Source: Steroidobacter agaridevorans
GTDB taxonomy: Bacteria; Pseudomonadota; Gammaproteobacteria; Steroidobacterales; Steroidobacteraceae
Direction: 5' to 3'
DNA: 64,000 nucleotides
Assembly: GCF_009932555.1 (NCBI RefSeq)
Contig: NZ_BLJO01000004.1
Coordinates: 591,179 to 655,178, forward strand
Shown one piece after another: positions 1-7,968 of this stretch. How positions within the stretch are numbered: the stretch's first letter is position 1; the number at the start of each line of letters is the position of its first letter. A program made the translations under genes and the position numbers. Under the pieces are notes generated by a model. The model did not search any database. It saw only the letters and a program-made list of their open reading frames with translations, and was not told the origin of the DNA.

Positions 1-1239
1 ACCGACTACAGCTTCGACGCTGACTGGGGGAATGCGGAGAGCTGGGCGCCGTACACCTATGATTATTTCGATCGCCAGCAACGCGACCGTCGCGGCCGCA
101 GTTTCGAGGCTCGTATCACTTCCGAAGAAGCAGCGTCGCCGCACGGGGTGACGTGGGTCGCGGGCGTTTATGGATTGGATGTGGATGAGCAGCTCTACTA
201 CACGTCGCAAGGCGTCTACATCGATCCATTCTTCCCTGACTACTCCGGATCCACCGACAAGACACTGCGCAGCGATTACGACGCGCAGAATCTCGCGATG
301 TATGCGCAGGTCGAAGCGCCGTTCAGCGAGCGCTGGGGCTGGTCGTTTGGATTGCGCGGCGAGCAGCGCGATGCCGATTACACCGATCGCCGCACCGGCG
401 AAGATTTGACCGGCATCGATGCGTCCGCGAAGGACACCATGTGGGGCGGGCAGGCGACGATCTATTTCGATCCGCGCGATCACTTGCGTTGGTTCGCCAC
501 GCTGTCGCGTGGCTACAAAGCCGGTGGGTTCAATCTCGGTGAAGCGGCGCAGGTGCAAGCGGACTTCCAGCCCGAGAGTCTGATCGGTCTCGACGTGGGC
601 ATGAAAGGTCAGTGGCTCGAGGGCCGCCTGTATGCGGATGTCACGGCCTTTTATATGAAGCGCACCGATATGCAGGTGGCGATCAGCACGCAGCTCGATC
701 CGGGCGATCCGAGCAGCTATCTGCTCTACACCGACAACGCCTCCGGCGGCCGCAACATGGGCGTCGAGAGCAGCGTGCGCTGGCGTGCGACCGATACGTT
801 GGAGTTAGGCGGAGCGCTCGGACTCCTGCGCACCCGTTACTCCGGCTTCCGTCCCGACGGTGTCACCGACTTGAGCGATCGCGATCAGGCGTATGCGCCC
901 GAGTACCAGGCATCGGTGAATGCAACGTGGCGTCACCCGCTGGGCTGGATGGCGCGCGTCGATGTGGCCGCGACCGACAATTATTACTTCGACGTGCCCG
1001 ACCTCGACGTCGACAAGAACAACTATCGATCCAACACCTACACGCTTGCACACCTGAAAGCCGGCTACGAAGCCGAAACCTGGGCCGTGTACGCCTGGGG
1101 CCGCAACGTGTTCGACGAGGATTACTATACGCGCGGCTTCTTCTTCGGCAACGAGCCGCCCGATTTTGCAAACAAGCGCTACACGCAGCTCGGCGAGCCG
1201 CGGCAGTTCGGTGTCACCTTCCGTTGGGAGTTCAAATAA
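1..1239 (+). CDS. TonB-dependent outer-membrane receptor, C-terminal part (5' end outside window)
   Basis: The frame is open from base 1, so this is the C-terminal 412 residues of a TonB-dependent receptor barrel. It shows the alternating aromatic/polar strands of these barrels, the typical stretch ATLSRGYKAGGFN, a DENYYTRG-like turn near the end (NVFDEDYYTRGFF) and the terminal signature GEPRQFGVTFRWEF ending in an aromatic residue. Such receptors import scarce ligands across the outer membrane using TonB. The stop codon overlaps the next start (TAATG), tying it to the YkoF-like, PnuC-like and kinase genes downstream, so thiamine or a precursor is the likely ligand. The plug domain and any TPP riboswitch lie outside the window. 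Confidence 0.93.
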   Translation, partial: TDYSFDADWGNAESWAPYTYDYFDRQQRDRRGRSFEARITSEEAASPHGVTWVAGVYGLDVDEQLYYTSQGVYIDPFFPDYSGSTDKTLRSDYDAQNLAMYAQVEAPFSERWGWSFGLRGEQRDADYTDRRTGEDLTGIDASAKDTMWGGQATIYFDPRDHLRWFATLSRGYKAGGFNLGEAAQVQADFQPESLIGLDVGMKGQWLEGRLYADVTAFYMKRTDMQVAISTQLDPGDPSSYLLYTDNASGGRNMGVESSVRWRATDTLELGGALGLLRTRYSGFRPDGVTDLSDRDQAYAPEYQASVNATWRHPLGWMARVDVAATDNYYFDVPDLDVDKNNYRSNTYTLAHLKAGYEAETWAVYAWGRNVFDEDYYTRGFFFGNEPPDFANKRYTQLGEPRQFGVTFRWEFK

Positions 1240-1490
1240 TGCGTACCGCCATCGAGATCAGTCTCTATCCGCTCGACGCTGACTACATTCCGCCGATCAA
1301 GGATTTCATCGATCGGCTGAACACGTATCCCGAGCTGCAGGTCACGACCAACGCCATGAGCACGCAGATCGCCGGCGAGCATGCGCGCTTGTTCGAGATT
1401 CTCGGCAAGGAGACTGCAATCAGCTTCGCCGGGCACGGTCGCAAAGTGTTCGTGATGAAGGTGCTCGGCGGCACCGTGCCGGACGCCTGA
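1239..1490 (+). CDS. Small thiamine-binding-like protein (YkoF/MTH1187 family)
   Basis: This 83-residue protein starts with the ATG that shares one base with the receptor stop codon. The pattern MRTAIEISLYPLDADYIPPIKDFI..L near the N-terminus, then a predicted beta-alpha-beta ferredoxin-like layout with VTTNAMSTQIAGE in the middle, matches the YkoF/MTH1187 thiamine or hydroxymethylpyrimidine-binding fold (PF01910-like) as I know it. No signal peptide is visible, so it is probably cytoplasmic. It sits between a TonB receptor and a PnuC-like transporter, supporting a role in binding thiamine or its pyrimidine part. The family call rests on pattern recognition and needs a profile search. Confidence 0.7.
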   Translation: MRTAIEISLYPLDADYIPPIKDFIDRLNTYPELQVTTNAMSTQIAGEHARLFEILGKETAISFAGHGRKVFVMKVLGGTVPDA

Positions 1491-1497
1491 GCCGTCC

Positions 1498-2154
1498 ATG
1501 GAAGAAGCCATCCTCAAGGCATCGCTGGCTCCGGCGCCGATGACGCAAATCATCGTCGAGCAATTCCTGGCAACCTCGCCGTGGGAAGCCGCGGCGTCGC
1601 TGATCGGTCTGGCCTACCTGCTGCTTGCAGTACGCCGCAACCTGCTGTGCTGGTTGTGCGCCTTCGTGAGCACCAGCATTTATCTGGTGCTGTTCGCGAA
1701 GGCGTCGCTGTACATGCAGTCGCTCTTGCAGGTGTTTTACCTGGTGATGGCGGTGTATGGCTTCATCGACTGGAAGCGCGGACGGACCGAGTCGGGCGAG
1801 GTGCGGATCGAGTCGTGGACTGTGAACCAACATGTGATGGTGGCCGCGCTTGTCATAATCGCGACCGCGCTGAACGGCTGGGCACTGTCGCGATGGACCG
1901 ACTCGCCCGCGCCCTATCTCGATTCTTTCGTCACTTGGGGCAGCATTGTTACCACTTGGATGGTCGCGCGACGCATAATCGAGAACTGGTTGTACTGGAT
2001 CGTGGTCGACGCCGTCGCTGCCTGGCTGTACTTCAGCCAGGGCCTGCTGGCCACCACGGTATTGTTCATCATCTATCTCGGGATCGTGGTGCGTGGATAT
2101 TTTGTGTGGCGAAGGGAACAAGCTTTTCAGAGTGCCGCTGCGCCATCGACGTGA
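1498..2154 (+). CDS. pnuT: PnuC/PnuT-type vitamin transporter
   Basis: A 218-residue inner-membrane protein with about seven hydrophobic segments. It carries PnuC-family features: the block SLLQVFYLVMAVYGFIDWKRG (positions about 72-92) and a C-terminal ENWLYWIVVDAVAAWLYF segment. PnuC proteins facilitate uptake of nicotinamide riboside, riboflavin or thiamine, with trapping by a kinase. The usual PnuC W-x-x-W-x-x-x-N pattern reads W-x-x-W-x-x-x-D here, compatible with a substrate other than nicotinamide riboside. Neighbours (receptor, YkoF-like protein and an APH-type kinase 6 bp downstream) suggest thiamine, hence PnuT. An internal Met at residue 15 is an alternative start; neither has a strong ribosome-binding site. 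Confidence 0.82.
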   Translation: MEEAILKASLAPAPMTQIIVEQFLATSPWEAAASLIGLAYLLLAVRRNLLCWLCAFVSTSIYLVLFAKASLYMQSLLQVFYLVMAVYGFIDWKRGRTESGEVRIESWTVNQHVMVAALVIIATALNGWALSRWTDSPAPYLDSFVTWGSIVTTWMVARRIIENWLYWIVVDAVAAWLYFSQGLLATTVLFIIYLGIVVRGYFVWRREQAFQSAAAPST

Positions 2155-2160
2155 GCTGAC

Positions 2161-2973
2161 ATGACGTCCGCTGGCACAGCCGCCGGCGCGCTCGATATCG
2201 CCGCGCGGGTTCTGGGCATCGCCGTCGAGGCGGTTCTGTCCTGCGAGCCCATCAAGCATGGGCTCACCAATGACAGCTGGCTGGTGCGCACCAAGCAGGA
2301 CGACGTCGTCGTTCGCATCAGCAATGCCGCCGAGCAGGCGTTGCAGATCGATCGGCAGAGCGAGGCCGCCGTGCTCGCGGTGGTGAGCGAGGCAGGCATC
2401 GGGCCGGAAGTGCTCCTGTGCGATCCTGCGCAGCGAGTGCTGGTGACGCGCTATCTCGGCGATACCTGGGCCGAGGCCGATGCCGTACGGGAAGACAACA
2501 TCCAGCGGCTCGGCCAATTGTTTCGTCGTCTGCATCGCTTGTCGCCGCCGCTCGGCGTCCGTCGCGTGGAGCTGAACGACACGCTCGAAGGCTACTTCCG
2601 CACGCTTCAGGAACGCGGTATTCAACCGGCGCTGACGACCAAGTCACTGCGCGAGCGCGCGCTGCAAGTAGCATTGAAGTTGCGCGAGAACTCCGCCGCC
2701 ACCCTGTGTCATAACGACGTGCATCACCTGAACGTCACCGATGACGGCCAACTGCGGTTGATCGATTGGGAATACGCGGGCGTCGGGCAGCGGCTGTTCG
2801 ATCTCGCGTCAGTGTGCGTTTATCACAACTACGACAAGCTGCAGCGCGAGCAGCTGCTGAGTGCGTACACCTCGCTCACCGAATTGACGACCTGGCATCG
2901 CCTGGAGCTGGCGTGCTGGTTGTTCGACTATGTGCGCGATCTCTGGATGGCGGTCCGAGAAAGCGGCGGCTGA
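2161..2973 (+). CDS. APH/choline-kinase-fold phosphotransferase, probable thiamine kinase
   Basis: 270 residues with the aminoglycoside/choline kinase fold. A glycine-turn region (GLTNDSW, residues 34-40), the Brenner motif HNDVHHLN (184-191) with catalytic Asp, and the metal-binding DWEYAG (202-207) are all intact. ThiK-type thiamine kinases and choline kinases share this architecture. Its position as last gene of a receptor-YkoF-PnuC cassette suggests it phosphorylates the vitamin imported through the PnuC-like channel, trapping it in the cytoplasm. Thiamine as substrate is inferred from context only. It ends one base before the stop codon of the convergent HDOD gene. Confidence 0.85.
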   Translation: MTSAGTAAGALDIAARVLGIAVEAVLSCEPIKHGLTNDSWLVRTKQDDVVVRISNAAEQALQIDRQSEAAVLAVVSEAGIGPEVLLCDPAQRVLVTRYLGDTWAEADAVREDNIQRLGQLFRRLHRLSPPLGVRRVELNDTLEGYFRTLQERGIQPALTTKSLRERALQVALKLRENSAATLCHNDVHHLNVTDDGQLRLIDWEYAGVGQRLFDLASVCVYHNYDKLQREQLLSAYTSLTELTTWHRLELACWLFDYVRDLWMAVRESGG

Positions 2974-2974
2974 T

Positions 2975-4561
2975 TCAACCGCGCCCTGGTGCGCAATGCT
3001 TGAACGCCAGCGTCACCTGACCTCGCAGCGTTCGTAACAATCCAAGTTGTTCGGCATCGATCTTGATGCCGTCGGGCTTGTCCGAGTCCGCGTACAACAG
3101 GCCGATCGCCTGTTCCTTCAGCATCACCGGCAGCAGGATGAAACTCTTGGCCCGAATCGCTTTGCGGTGCCAATCCGGAATGCGTTGAGCGATGTTCTCC
3201 GCCTGCGCATTTTCGATGACGATGTCGGCGCCTTTCTCGATCGACACATGAAACGCGTCGGGCGCGAACGCCAACGGAAACGAGCACTGAGGAATGACAC
3301 GCTCGATGTCCGCGCCGAAGCCGAAGCGCGCACGCATCGTGCTCATGCGCCCGTCGCGAATGAAGATCATGGTGCGTGTGAAGCCCATGCCGCGATACAT
3401 GGTTTCCAGCACCATGTGCAGCAGGTCGTTCAACGAGCAGTCCGAGGCGAGCGCTTCGGTCACGTCGCGAATGCCGGCGGACAGCGCCTGCTGTGGAGTT
3501 TCGGCCGCCGCCACTTCCTTTTCTTCCTGCGCGTCGATGGCGTCGACGTGCTGTGTCAGCGGGTCAGGTGCCTTTGCGGTTTCGGTATCCGATGTCTCGC
3601 CACCGTCCGGCGCGCTGCCGCTCCAGGCGCGGATCGCTTGCCACGTCGCGTTCTTCTCCGCAGGCACTTCGAGTGCCGTGGTGCGTTCCGCCATCTCCTT
3701 GAGACTTTGATCGATGATGGCGGTCAGCTCTCTGGCGTCCAGCTTGATCGCGGGGCTGTAACGCCTGCTCAGTGCGAACAGCGCCGCGGATTTAGCGGAT
3801 GCAGGCGTGCGTAGCGCGGCGTTGTATAGATCGTTGGCATAGTTGGCGGCGATCTTCAGTCGATCGACATCGGTCGAGGGTGCGGAGATCTCCCGAGCAG
3901 AGAGCGTCTCCATGCCTTCGACCAACCGGCCGGGGAAATTCCACTCGCGGGCAACGCTCACGCCCAACTCGCGATAGGACACGCCAAGCACTCGCTCGGC
4001 CGCGGCCTCTTCGGGCAGTTCCTTTTCGACCAGCGCGCGAATTTTTTGAATGTCATCGTAGAGGAAGAAGGTCACCAGCAGCCGTCCCAAACTCTGGAAC
4101 ATGGCGCAGATCACCGCTTCCTCGCTATTCGGGATGCCGAGGCGCTGGCCCAGCTGCTTCGACACGACGCCTGCGAAGAACGCGCCGATGAGCTCGTTCT
4201 GCAGCGACTTCTCTTGCGGGCGCCCCTTGGCGAACTCCAGCATGGTCAAGGCCATCGCCGTGTTCCGCACTTCGTCGCAGCCCAGGATCATCACCGCTTT
4301 GGAGACGGTGCGGATGCGGCCGTGATACTGGCCATAGAGCGCGGAATTGACCACCTGCAGCAGCTTGGTGGTGAGCGAAGCGTCGCGCAGAATGACCTGT
4401 GTCAATTGCCTGGTGCTGTGCGACTCGTTGGCGACGACGCTGTTGATGTCGACGATGGTGGTCGACAGCGTCGGAAAGCCAGAGCTGCTGCGCAAACGGC
4501 GCAGGATCGCATCCAGTCCAGGCGGTCGATGATCGGCGGGGCGCGTCGGCGTGCTCTTCAT
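2975..4561 (-). CDS. HDOD domain protein with C-terminal GAF domain
   Basis: 528 residues, cytoplasmic. The N-terminal half (about 15-290) is an HDOD domain: FPTLSTTIVDINSVV, then LTQVILRDASLTTKLLQVVNSALYG and ISKAVMILG-type sequence (VSKAVMILGCDEVRN). HDOD lacks the catalytic HD residues of phosphohydrolases and works in signalling scaffolds. After an acidic linker (about 320-365) a GAF-like domain follows (370-520: LNDLLHMVLETMYRGMGFTRTMIFIRDG...AIGLLYADS). Such proteins occur in second-messenger and motility networks. It is monocistronic, transcribed away from the 49-residue gene region and convergent with the thiamine cassette. Confidence 0.9.
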   Translation of the reverse strand: MKSTPTRPADHRPPGLDAILRRLRSSSGFPTLSTTIVDINSVVANESHSTRQLTQVILRDASLTTKLLQVVNSALYGQYHGRIRTVSKAVMILGCDEVRNTAMALTMLEFAKGRPQEKSLQNELIGAFFAGVVSKQLGQRLGIPNSEEAVICAMFQSLGRLLVTFFLYDDIQKIRALVEKELPEEAAAERVLGVSYRELGVSVAREWNFPGRLVEGMETLSAREISAPSTDVDRLKIAANYANDLYNAALRTPASAKSAALFALSRRYSPAIKLDARELTAIIDQSLKEMAERTTALEVPAEKNATWQAIRAWSGSAPDGGETSDTETAKAPDPLTQHVDAIDAQEEKEVAAAETPQQALSAGIRDVTEALASDCSLNDLLHMVLETMYRGMGFTRTMIFIRDGRMSTMRARFGFGADIERVIPQCSFPLAFAPDAFHVSIEKGADIVIENAQAENIAQRIPDWHRKAIRAKSFILLPVMLKEQAIGLLYADSDKPDGIKIDAEQLGLLRTLRGQVTLAFKHCAPGRG

Positions 4562-4768
4562 GTGTCTCTAATATATCGCGACCGGTGAGCATGCTCGGCC
4601 CGCGTTTTCGATTCCGCTGCTGGCTGGTGTGTCTGAAGTGCATCGACCCTGTGAGGGTTTCCTTGAGTGGGGAAGATACGTGCGGCGGGTGTGCGATTGA
4701 GACGCACGTCGCACCGCGCCGCCCTTCAGAGCGGCGCATGTCGGCCGATTACCTGCTGCACGCCGTCG

Positions 4769-4918
4769 TCAATGACGCTTGAAGTACTGCACTTCGCGTT
4801 CGTGCTTCTCGGCAGCAGAACGAGTTCTGAACGTGCCGAGATTGCGGCGTTTGCCGGTGCGTGGGTCGGTTTTCCTCGAGTACAGGCGATATTCGCCCGA
4901 GGCGAGCTTGCGAATCAT
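4769..4918 (-). CDS. Conserved basic 49-residue microprotein
   Basis: A 49-residue frame begins MIRKLASGEYRLYSRKTD, continues PRTGKRRNLGTF and ends EKHEREVQYFKRH. I recognise this as a small hypothetical protein conserved among proteobacteria; its function is unknown to me. It is very rich in Lys/Arg (about 14 of 49) with a short predicted beta region followed by an amphipathic helix (TRSAAEKHEREVQYF). Basic charge suggests nucleic-acid or ribosome contact, but that is inference. The start ATG (complement of 4916-4918) has a weak GAGAG-type ribosome-binding site upstream. It lies alone between the HDOD gene and the DUF3025 gene, divergent from the latter. Confidence 0.8.
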   Translation of the reverse strand: MIRKLASGEYRLYSRKTDPRTGKRRNLGTFRTRSAAEKHEREVQYFKRH

Positions 4919-5021
4919 GGCGGCTCTCAGCGATCAGGAGACCTGCCACTGAAATCGTCCGCCGTCGTCATGGGTTCCGACCCTAGAATAGGGCGCTGGC
5001 TCCCGCACTCATCCATCGCTT

Positions 5022-5753
5022 ATGACGTCTGCACTGGCCTCCTTGGCCGCGGCTTTGAATACACCGGCTCCGTGGCTCTTGCCCTATGCGCGTGTCGCAC
5101 GAAACGTGCTGGCGGCAGCGAAGTCGGATTCGGTGGCCGACGCGTTGAACGCAGCGGGTGAGGGCGCTGTGCGCTTCGTCGAGCAGGCCGCGTTGCCGGA
5201 CGGCGAGCCCTACGAATCTTTCATCGCCCGCACGGCCTGTGTTCCCACGCGGGACAACTTGCACGACTTATTCAACGGGCTGATATGGCTCAGTTACCCC
5301 ACGACCAAGCGGCGCTTGAACGCGATCCACGCCCAGGAGATTGCCGCACGAGGCGGTGCGGTCGGTGCTCGTGGTCCCTTACGCGATGCTCTGACACTGT
5401 TCGATGAGAACGCTGCGATACTGCAAGCGCCGCCGACGCTGGTCGAGTCATTGCGCTCGCGTGATTGGAAGGCGCTCTTCATCGATCATCGCGCTGAGTG
5501 GCAGTCGGCGCGCCTCGCACTGTTCGGTCATGCGCTGCTCGAAAAGCTGATGCAACCGCGCAAGGCCATCACGGCTCATGTCTGGCTGATCGAGGACTTG
5601 ACTGACGACGCGATCGCCTCGAGCCTTGCGCGCGCGCGCCTGGCTGCTAAAGACTTCCTGCCCATGCCGGTGCTCGGCGTGCCCGGCTGGTGGTCCGACA
5701 ATGAAAATCCTGCCTTCTATGACGACGCCGATGTTTTCCGAGTCCCGCGTTGA
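5022..5753 (+). CDS. DUF3025 family protein
   Basis: 243 residues with the hallmark block of DUF3025 (PF11227): RDNLHDLFNGLIWL.YP.TK followed by LNAIHAQEI and RGPLRDALTLFDENA (about residues 76-140). The C-terminal part carries LIDHRAEW-like sequence, FGHALLEKL and the ending PVLGVPGWWSDNENPAFYDDADVFR, also typical. The biochemical role of the family is unknown. No signal peptide or membrane span is visible. It starts with an ATG 100 bp downstream of the divergent microprotein gene and is followed 32 bp later by an oxygenase on the same strand. Confidence 0.85.
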   Translation: MTSALASLAAALNTPAPWLLPYARVARNVLAAAKSDSVADALNAAGEGAVRFVEQAALPDGEPYESFIARTACVPTRDNLHDLFNGLIWLSYPTTKRRLNAIHAQEIAARGGAVGARGPLRDALTLFDENAAILQAPPTLVESLRSRDWKALFIDHRAEWQSARLALFGHALLEKLMQPRKAITAHVWLIEDLTDDAIASSLARARLAAKDFLPMPVLGVPGWWSDNENPAFYDDADVFRVPR

Positions 5754-5785
5754 TGTGAGCGGCGTATCTCGCTAGCCTTTTGGTC

Positions 5786-6508
5786 ATGAACTTGCGCGAT
5801 GGTGTACTGGTGCGGCGAAACGCCGTGGGATCGGCCGATCTCGCGGAGCTCACTCGTTTTCTACGCCGTGCCGGCATGACGGATTCGCCGGTCTCGAATT
5901 TCGAGGAGGAGGCGCAGGCCGGCGAAGTGGAGTGGGTGATCAACAAACAGATCCGCGACACGCAGCAGGTGAAGCTCACCAGGGCCATCGAGAAGAAACT
6001 CGCGGCCATCGACGATGCCTGTATCGCGTCGATCATCAATCCGTTCTACAAGATCGAAGTGCGCGACTGCGAGCCATCGCAGATTCTCCACTACGGGGTC
6101 GGCGGCCACTACATTCCGCACGTCGATGCCGAAACGCTCTACAAGGACGACAACGGCCTCGAGCTGTGGGAAAAGACGCTGGACCGGGACCTGTCGGTCG
6201 TCTACTTCATCAACGACGACTTCTCCGGCGGCGAACTGTTCTTTCCCGCCCTCGATCTGGTCATCGAGCCCGAAGCCGGCACGCTGGTCTGCTTCCCATC
6301 CGATCACAATTACATCCACGGCGTCCGCCCGGTCACCGCCGGGCATCGCTACACCATCGTCACCTGGATGCGCGTCTCCGGCATGCCGGCGCCGGCCGAG
6401 ATCAACCAGATGTGGATGGACGAATACCACCGCCACTTTCCCAAGCAGATCGAACAGCCGCCGCGGCTGGGGAAAGGGCGGGGCGTGACCGCTGGAATCA
6501 CGCGCTAG
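5786..6508 (+). CDS. 2-oxoglutarate/Fe(II)-dependent dioxygenase (prolyl 4-hydroxylase-like)
   Basis: 240 residues. The double-stranded beta-helix iron site is visible: HxD in GGHYIPHVDAE, the distal His in SDHNYIHGVRPV and the 2-oxoglutarate-binding Arg in GHRYTIVTWM. FSGGELFFPALDLVIEPEAG is the usual strand between them. These enzymes hydroxylate peptide or small-molecule substrates with Fe(II), O2 and 2-oxoglutarate; prolyl 4-hydroxylase-like proteins are the nearest relatives by pattern. The substrate is unknown. ATG at 5786 is preferred over an in-frame TTG six bases upstream. Its last 11 bases overlap the 3' end of the convergent acetyltransferase gene. Confidence 0.87.
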   Translation: MNLRDGVLVRRNAVGSADLAELTRFLRRAGMTDSPVSNFEEEAQAGEVEWVINKQIRDTQQVKLTRAIEKKLAAIDDACIASIINPFYKIEVRDCEPSQILHYGVGGHYIPHVDAETLYKDDNGLELWEKTLDRDLSVVYFINDDFSGGELFFPALDLVIEPEAGTLVCFPSDHNYIHGVRPVTAGHRYTIVTWMRVSGMPAPAEINQMWMDEYHRHFPKQIEQPPRLGKGRGVTAGITR

Positions 6509-6995
6509 GAAGATCGGCCAACAGCTTGGCCATGAAGATCTCGTCCGTGTAGTGAGCGTCGCTGGAGCGTTTGTAGGCGGCGCGCATGATGCCCTCCTGC
6601 TCGAAGCCGAGTTTGCTATAGAAAGCAAACGCACGCGGGTTGTCGACTTCCAGCATGAGCTCCACCCTGAGCACGCCTTGCGTTTTCAGCAGCGTAAAAA
6701 TTTGCTCCAGCAGTTGCCGGGCGATTCCCGTGCCGCGCCAGCGAGGCGCGACGGCCAGGGTCCCCAGTGTGGCCACGTGGGAGGCGCGCCCGGGCTGACG
6801 CGTGGTTCTGCAGAATGCAGCGATGCTCCCTTCCTGCTCCAGCACATAGAACGAGCGACAATCGACCAGTTCCTGGAAGACCGCACGAAACTCCGCCGCA
6901 GACATGGGGTCATAGCCAAGGTACGGGATGACGTCAGGATGCATGTAGATGGAGTACACCGTGTCCTGATCATCCGGCGATGCCAGTCGGAGCAT
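6498..6995 (-). CDS. GNAT family N-acetyltransferase
   Basis: 165 residues from the ATG at 6995 (MLRLASPDDQDTVYSIYMHPDV). The acetyl-CoA-binding motif A is clear: LGTLAVAPRWRGTGIARQLLEQI, with the R-x-x-G-x-G/A loop, followed by LRVELMLEVDNPRAFAFYSKLGFEQEGIMRAAYKR, typical of motif B in RimI-like members. The enzyme transfers acetyl from acetyl-CoA to an amine; the substrate is unknown. The frame extends upstream to 7220 but that part overlaps the divergent glycosidase signal peptide and lacks family similarity, so the internal Met is chosen. Confidence 0.88.
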   Translation of the reverse strand: MLRLASPDDQDTVYSIYMHPDVIPYLGYDPMSAAEFRAVFQELVDCRSFYVLEQEGSIAAFCRTTRQPGRASHVATLGTLAVAPRWRGTGIARQLLEQIFTLLKTQGVLRVELMLEVDNPRAFAFYSKLGFEQEGIMRAAYKRSSDAHYTDEIFMAKLLADLPSA

Positions 6996-7062
6996 GTTGC
7001 GCCTCGCTCTTGTATCGAGGCAATGATACGTCTGCCCGGCATCTTGGCACAGCGAGATAGCT

Positions 7063-7968
7063 ATGCGGCTCATTGGTTGCATTCCATGGTTGGCAGCATT
7101 TGCGCTGATGCAAGCGCATCGAGCGGAGTCGGCTAATCCGCTCGGTATTGCTTTCAAGGACACGACGAACGTGTCGCTGTACGCGCAGCCGACGGGAATG
7201 ATCATCGCCGGACGTTGCAATCGGAATGAGCCGGCGTTCCGGCAGGCTCGAAGTCGCGGGGCGGAGGTTCTTCTCTATATCAGCGCTACAGCTCGTCCGG
7301 ATCATCGCGTGTGTGCGCTCGATAACGAGTTGTACATGAATGATCCGACACGCGTGCCGTTGTGGCCGTATCCGCGCGAAGGCGAGCGAGTCAGCTATCC
7401 GAAGACTCACATGACCGACATGCGGCCGGGCTCGCGCTGGATCCTTCACGTCGTCGACTATGTGGAGCAGTTGATGCGCGATGGCCAGGTCGATGGAGTG
7501 TTTCTCGATTCGTTGGGTGCGCGGCCGTGGAACAAGCTGGCTGATTGGGAGAGTTGGCCGCAGCAGGAGAAGGATGCATGGACCGATGGCACCATCGACC
7601 TGGTGCGACGACTCGATGAGAAGCGGCGCGCGATCAACCCGGGTTTCATCATCGTTTCAAACGGCGCTTGGGATCGCGGCGATGCGCACGGCCTGAGCGG
7701 CGAGCGCTACGTGGACGGCATCATGCTCGAGCATCCGAAGCTGGGATCGAAGTGGCACGAGAAGCAAGCGGGCAAGCCCTTCGGCGATCTGGGGCATCGC
7801 CGCGTGCTGGTCGTTGCCCACGGTCCCGACGAGGCGCGGGCATGGGCCAAGGTCAACGGCGTTACCCATGTTTGCTCGCAATTCGGTGCGCAAGAATACG
7901 AACATCCGACCGAGCCGCCCGTGCCGTTCGAGCCGCTGCGCGACCGGAAGGCGTCGTCTTCTAAGTAG
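7063..7968 (+). CDS. Secreted putative TIM-barrel glycoside hydrolase
   Basis: 301 residues with a signal peptide at about 1-23 (MRLIGCIPWLAAFALMQAHR). The mature part looks like the endo-polygalactosaminidase/GHL-type TIM barrels: GAEVLLYISATARP, RWILHVVDYVEQLM.DGQVDGVFLDSLGARPW, with an Asp in DGVFLDS at a typical catalytic position, then INPGFIIVSNGAW and VDGIMLEHP. A role in cleaving a surface or environmental polysaccharide is inferred; the substrate is unknown. Its stop overlaps the convergent cyclase gene by 8 bp. Confidence 0.62.
   Translation: MRLIGCIPWLAAFALMQAHRAESANPLGIAFKDTTNVSLYAQPTGMIIAGRCNRNEPAFRQARSRGAEVLLYISATARPDHRVCALDNELYMNDPTRVPLWPYPREGERVSYPKTHMTDMRPGSRWILHVVDYVEQLMRDGQVDGVFLDSLGARPWNKLADWESWPQQEKDAWTDGTIDLVRRLDEKRRAINPGFIIVSNGAWDRGDAHGLSGERYVDGIMLEHPKLGSKWHEKQAGKPFGDLGHRRVLVVAHGPDEARAWAKVNGVTHVCSQFGAQEYEHPTEPPVPFEPLRDRKASSSK

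Noticed and set aside
4585-4782. 65-codon frame with two Cys-x-x-Cys-like pairs upstream of the 49-residue gene
   Set aside because: No ribosome-binding site, overlaps the conserved microprotein and the Cys spacing matches no zinc-binding family.
7063-7220. Long N-terminal extension of the acetyltransferase gene up to 7220
   Set aside because: It overlaps the start of the divergent glycosidase gene and has no GNAT similarity; the internal Met at 6995 fits the family.
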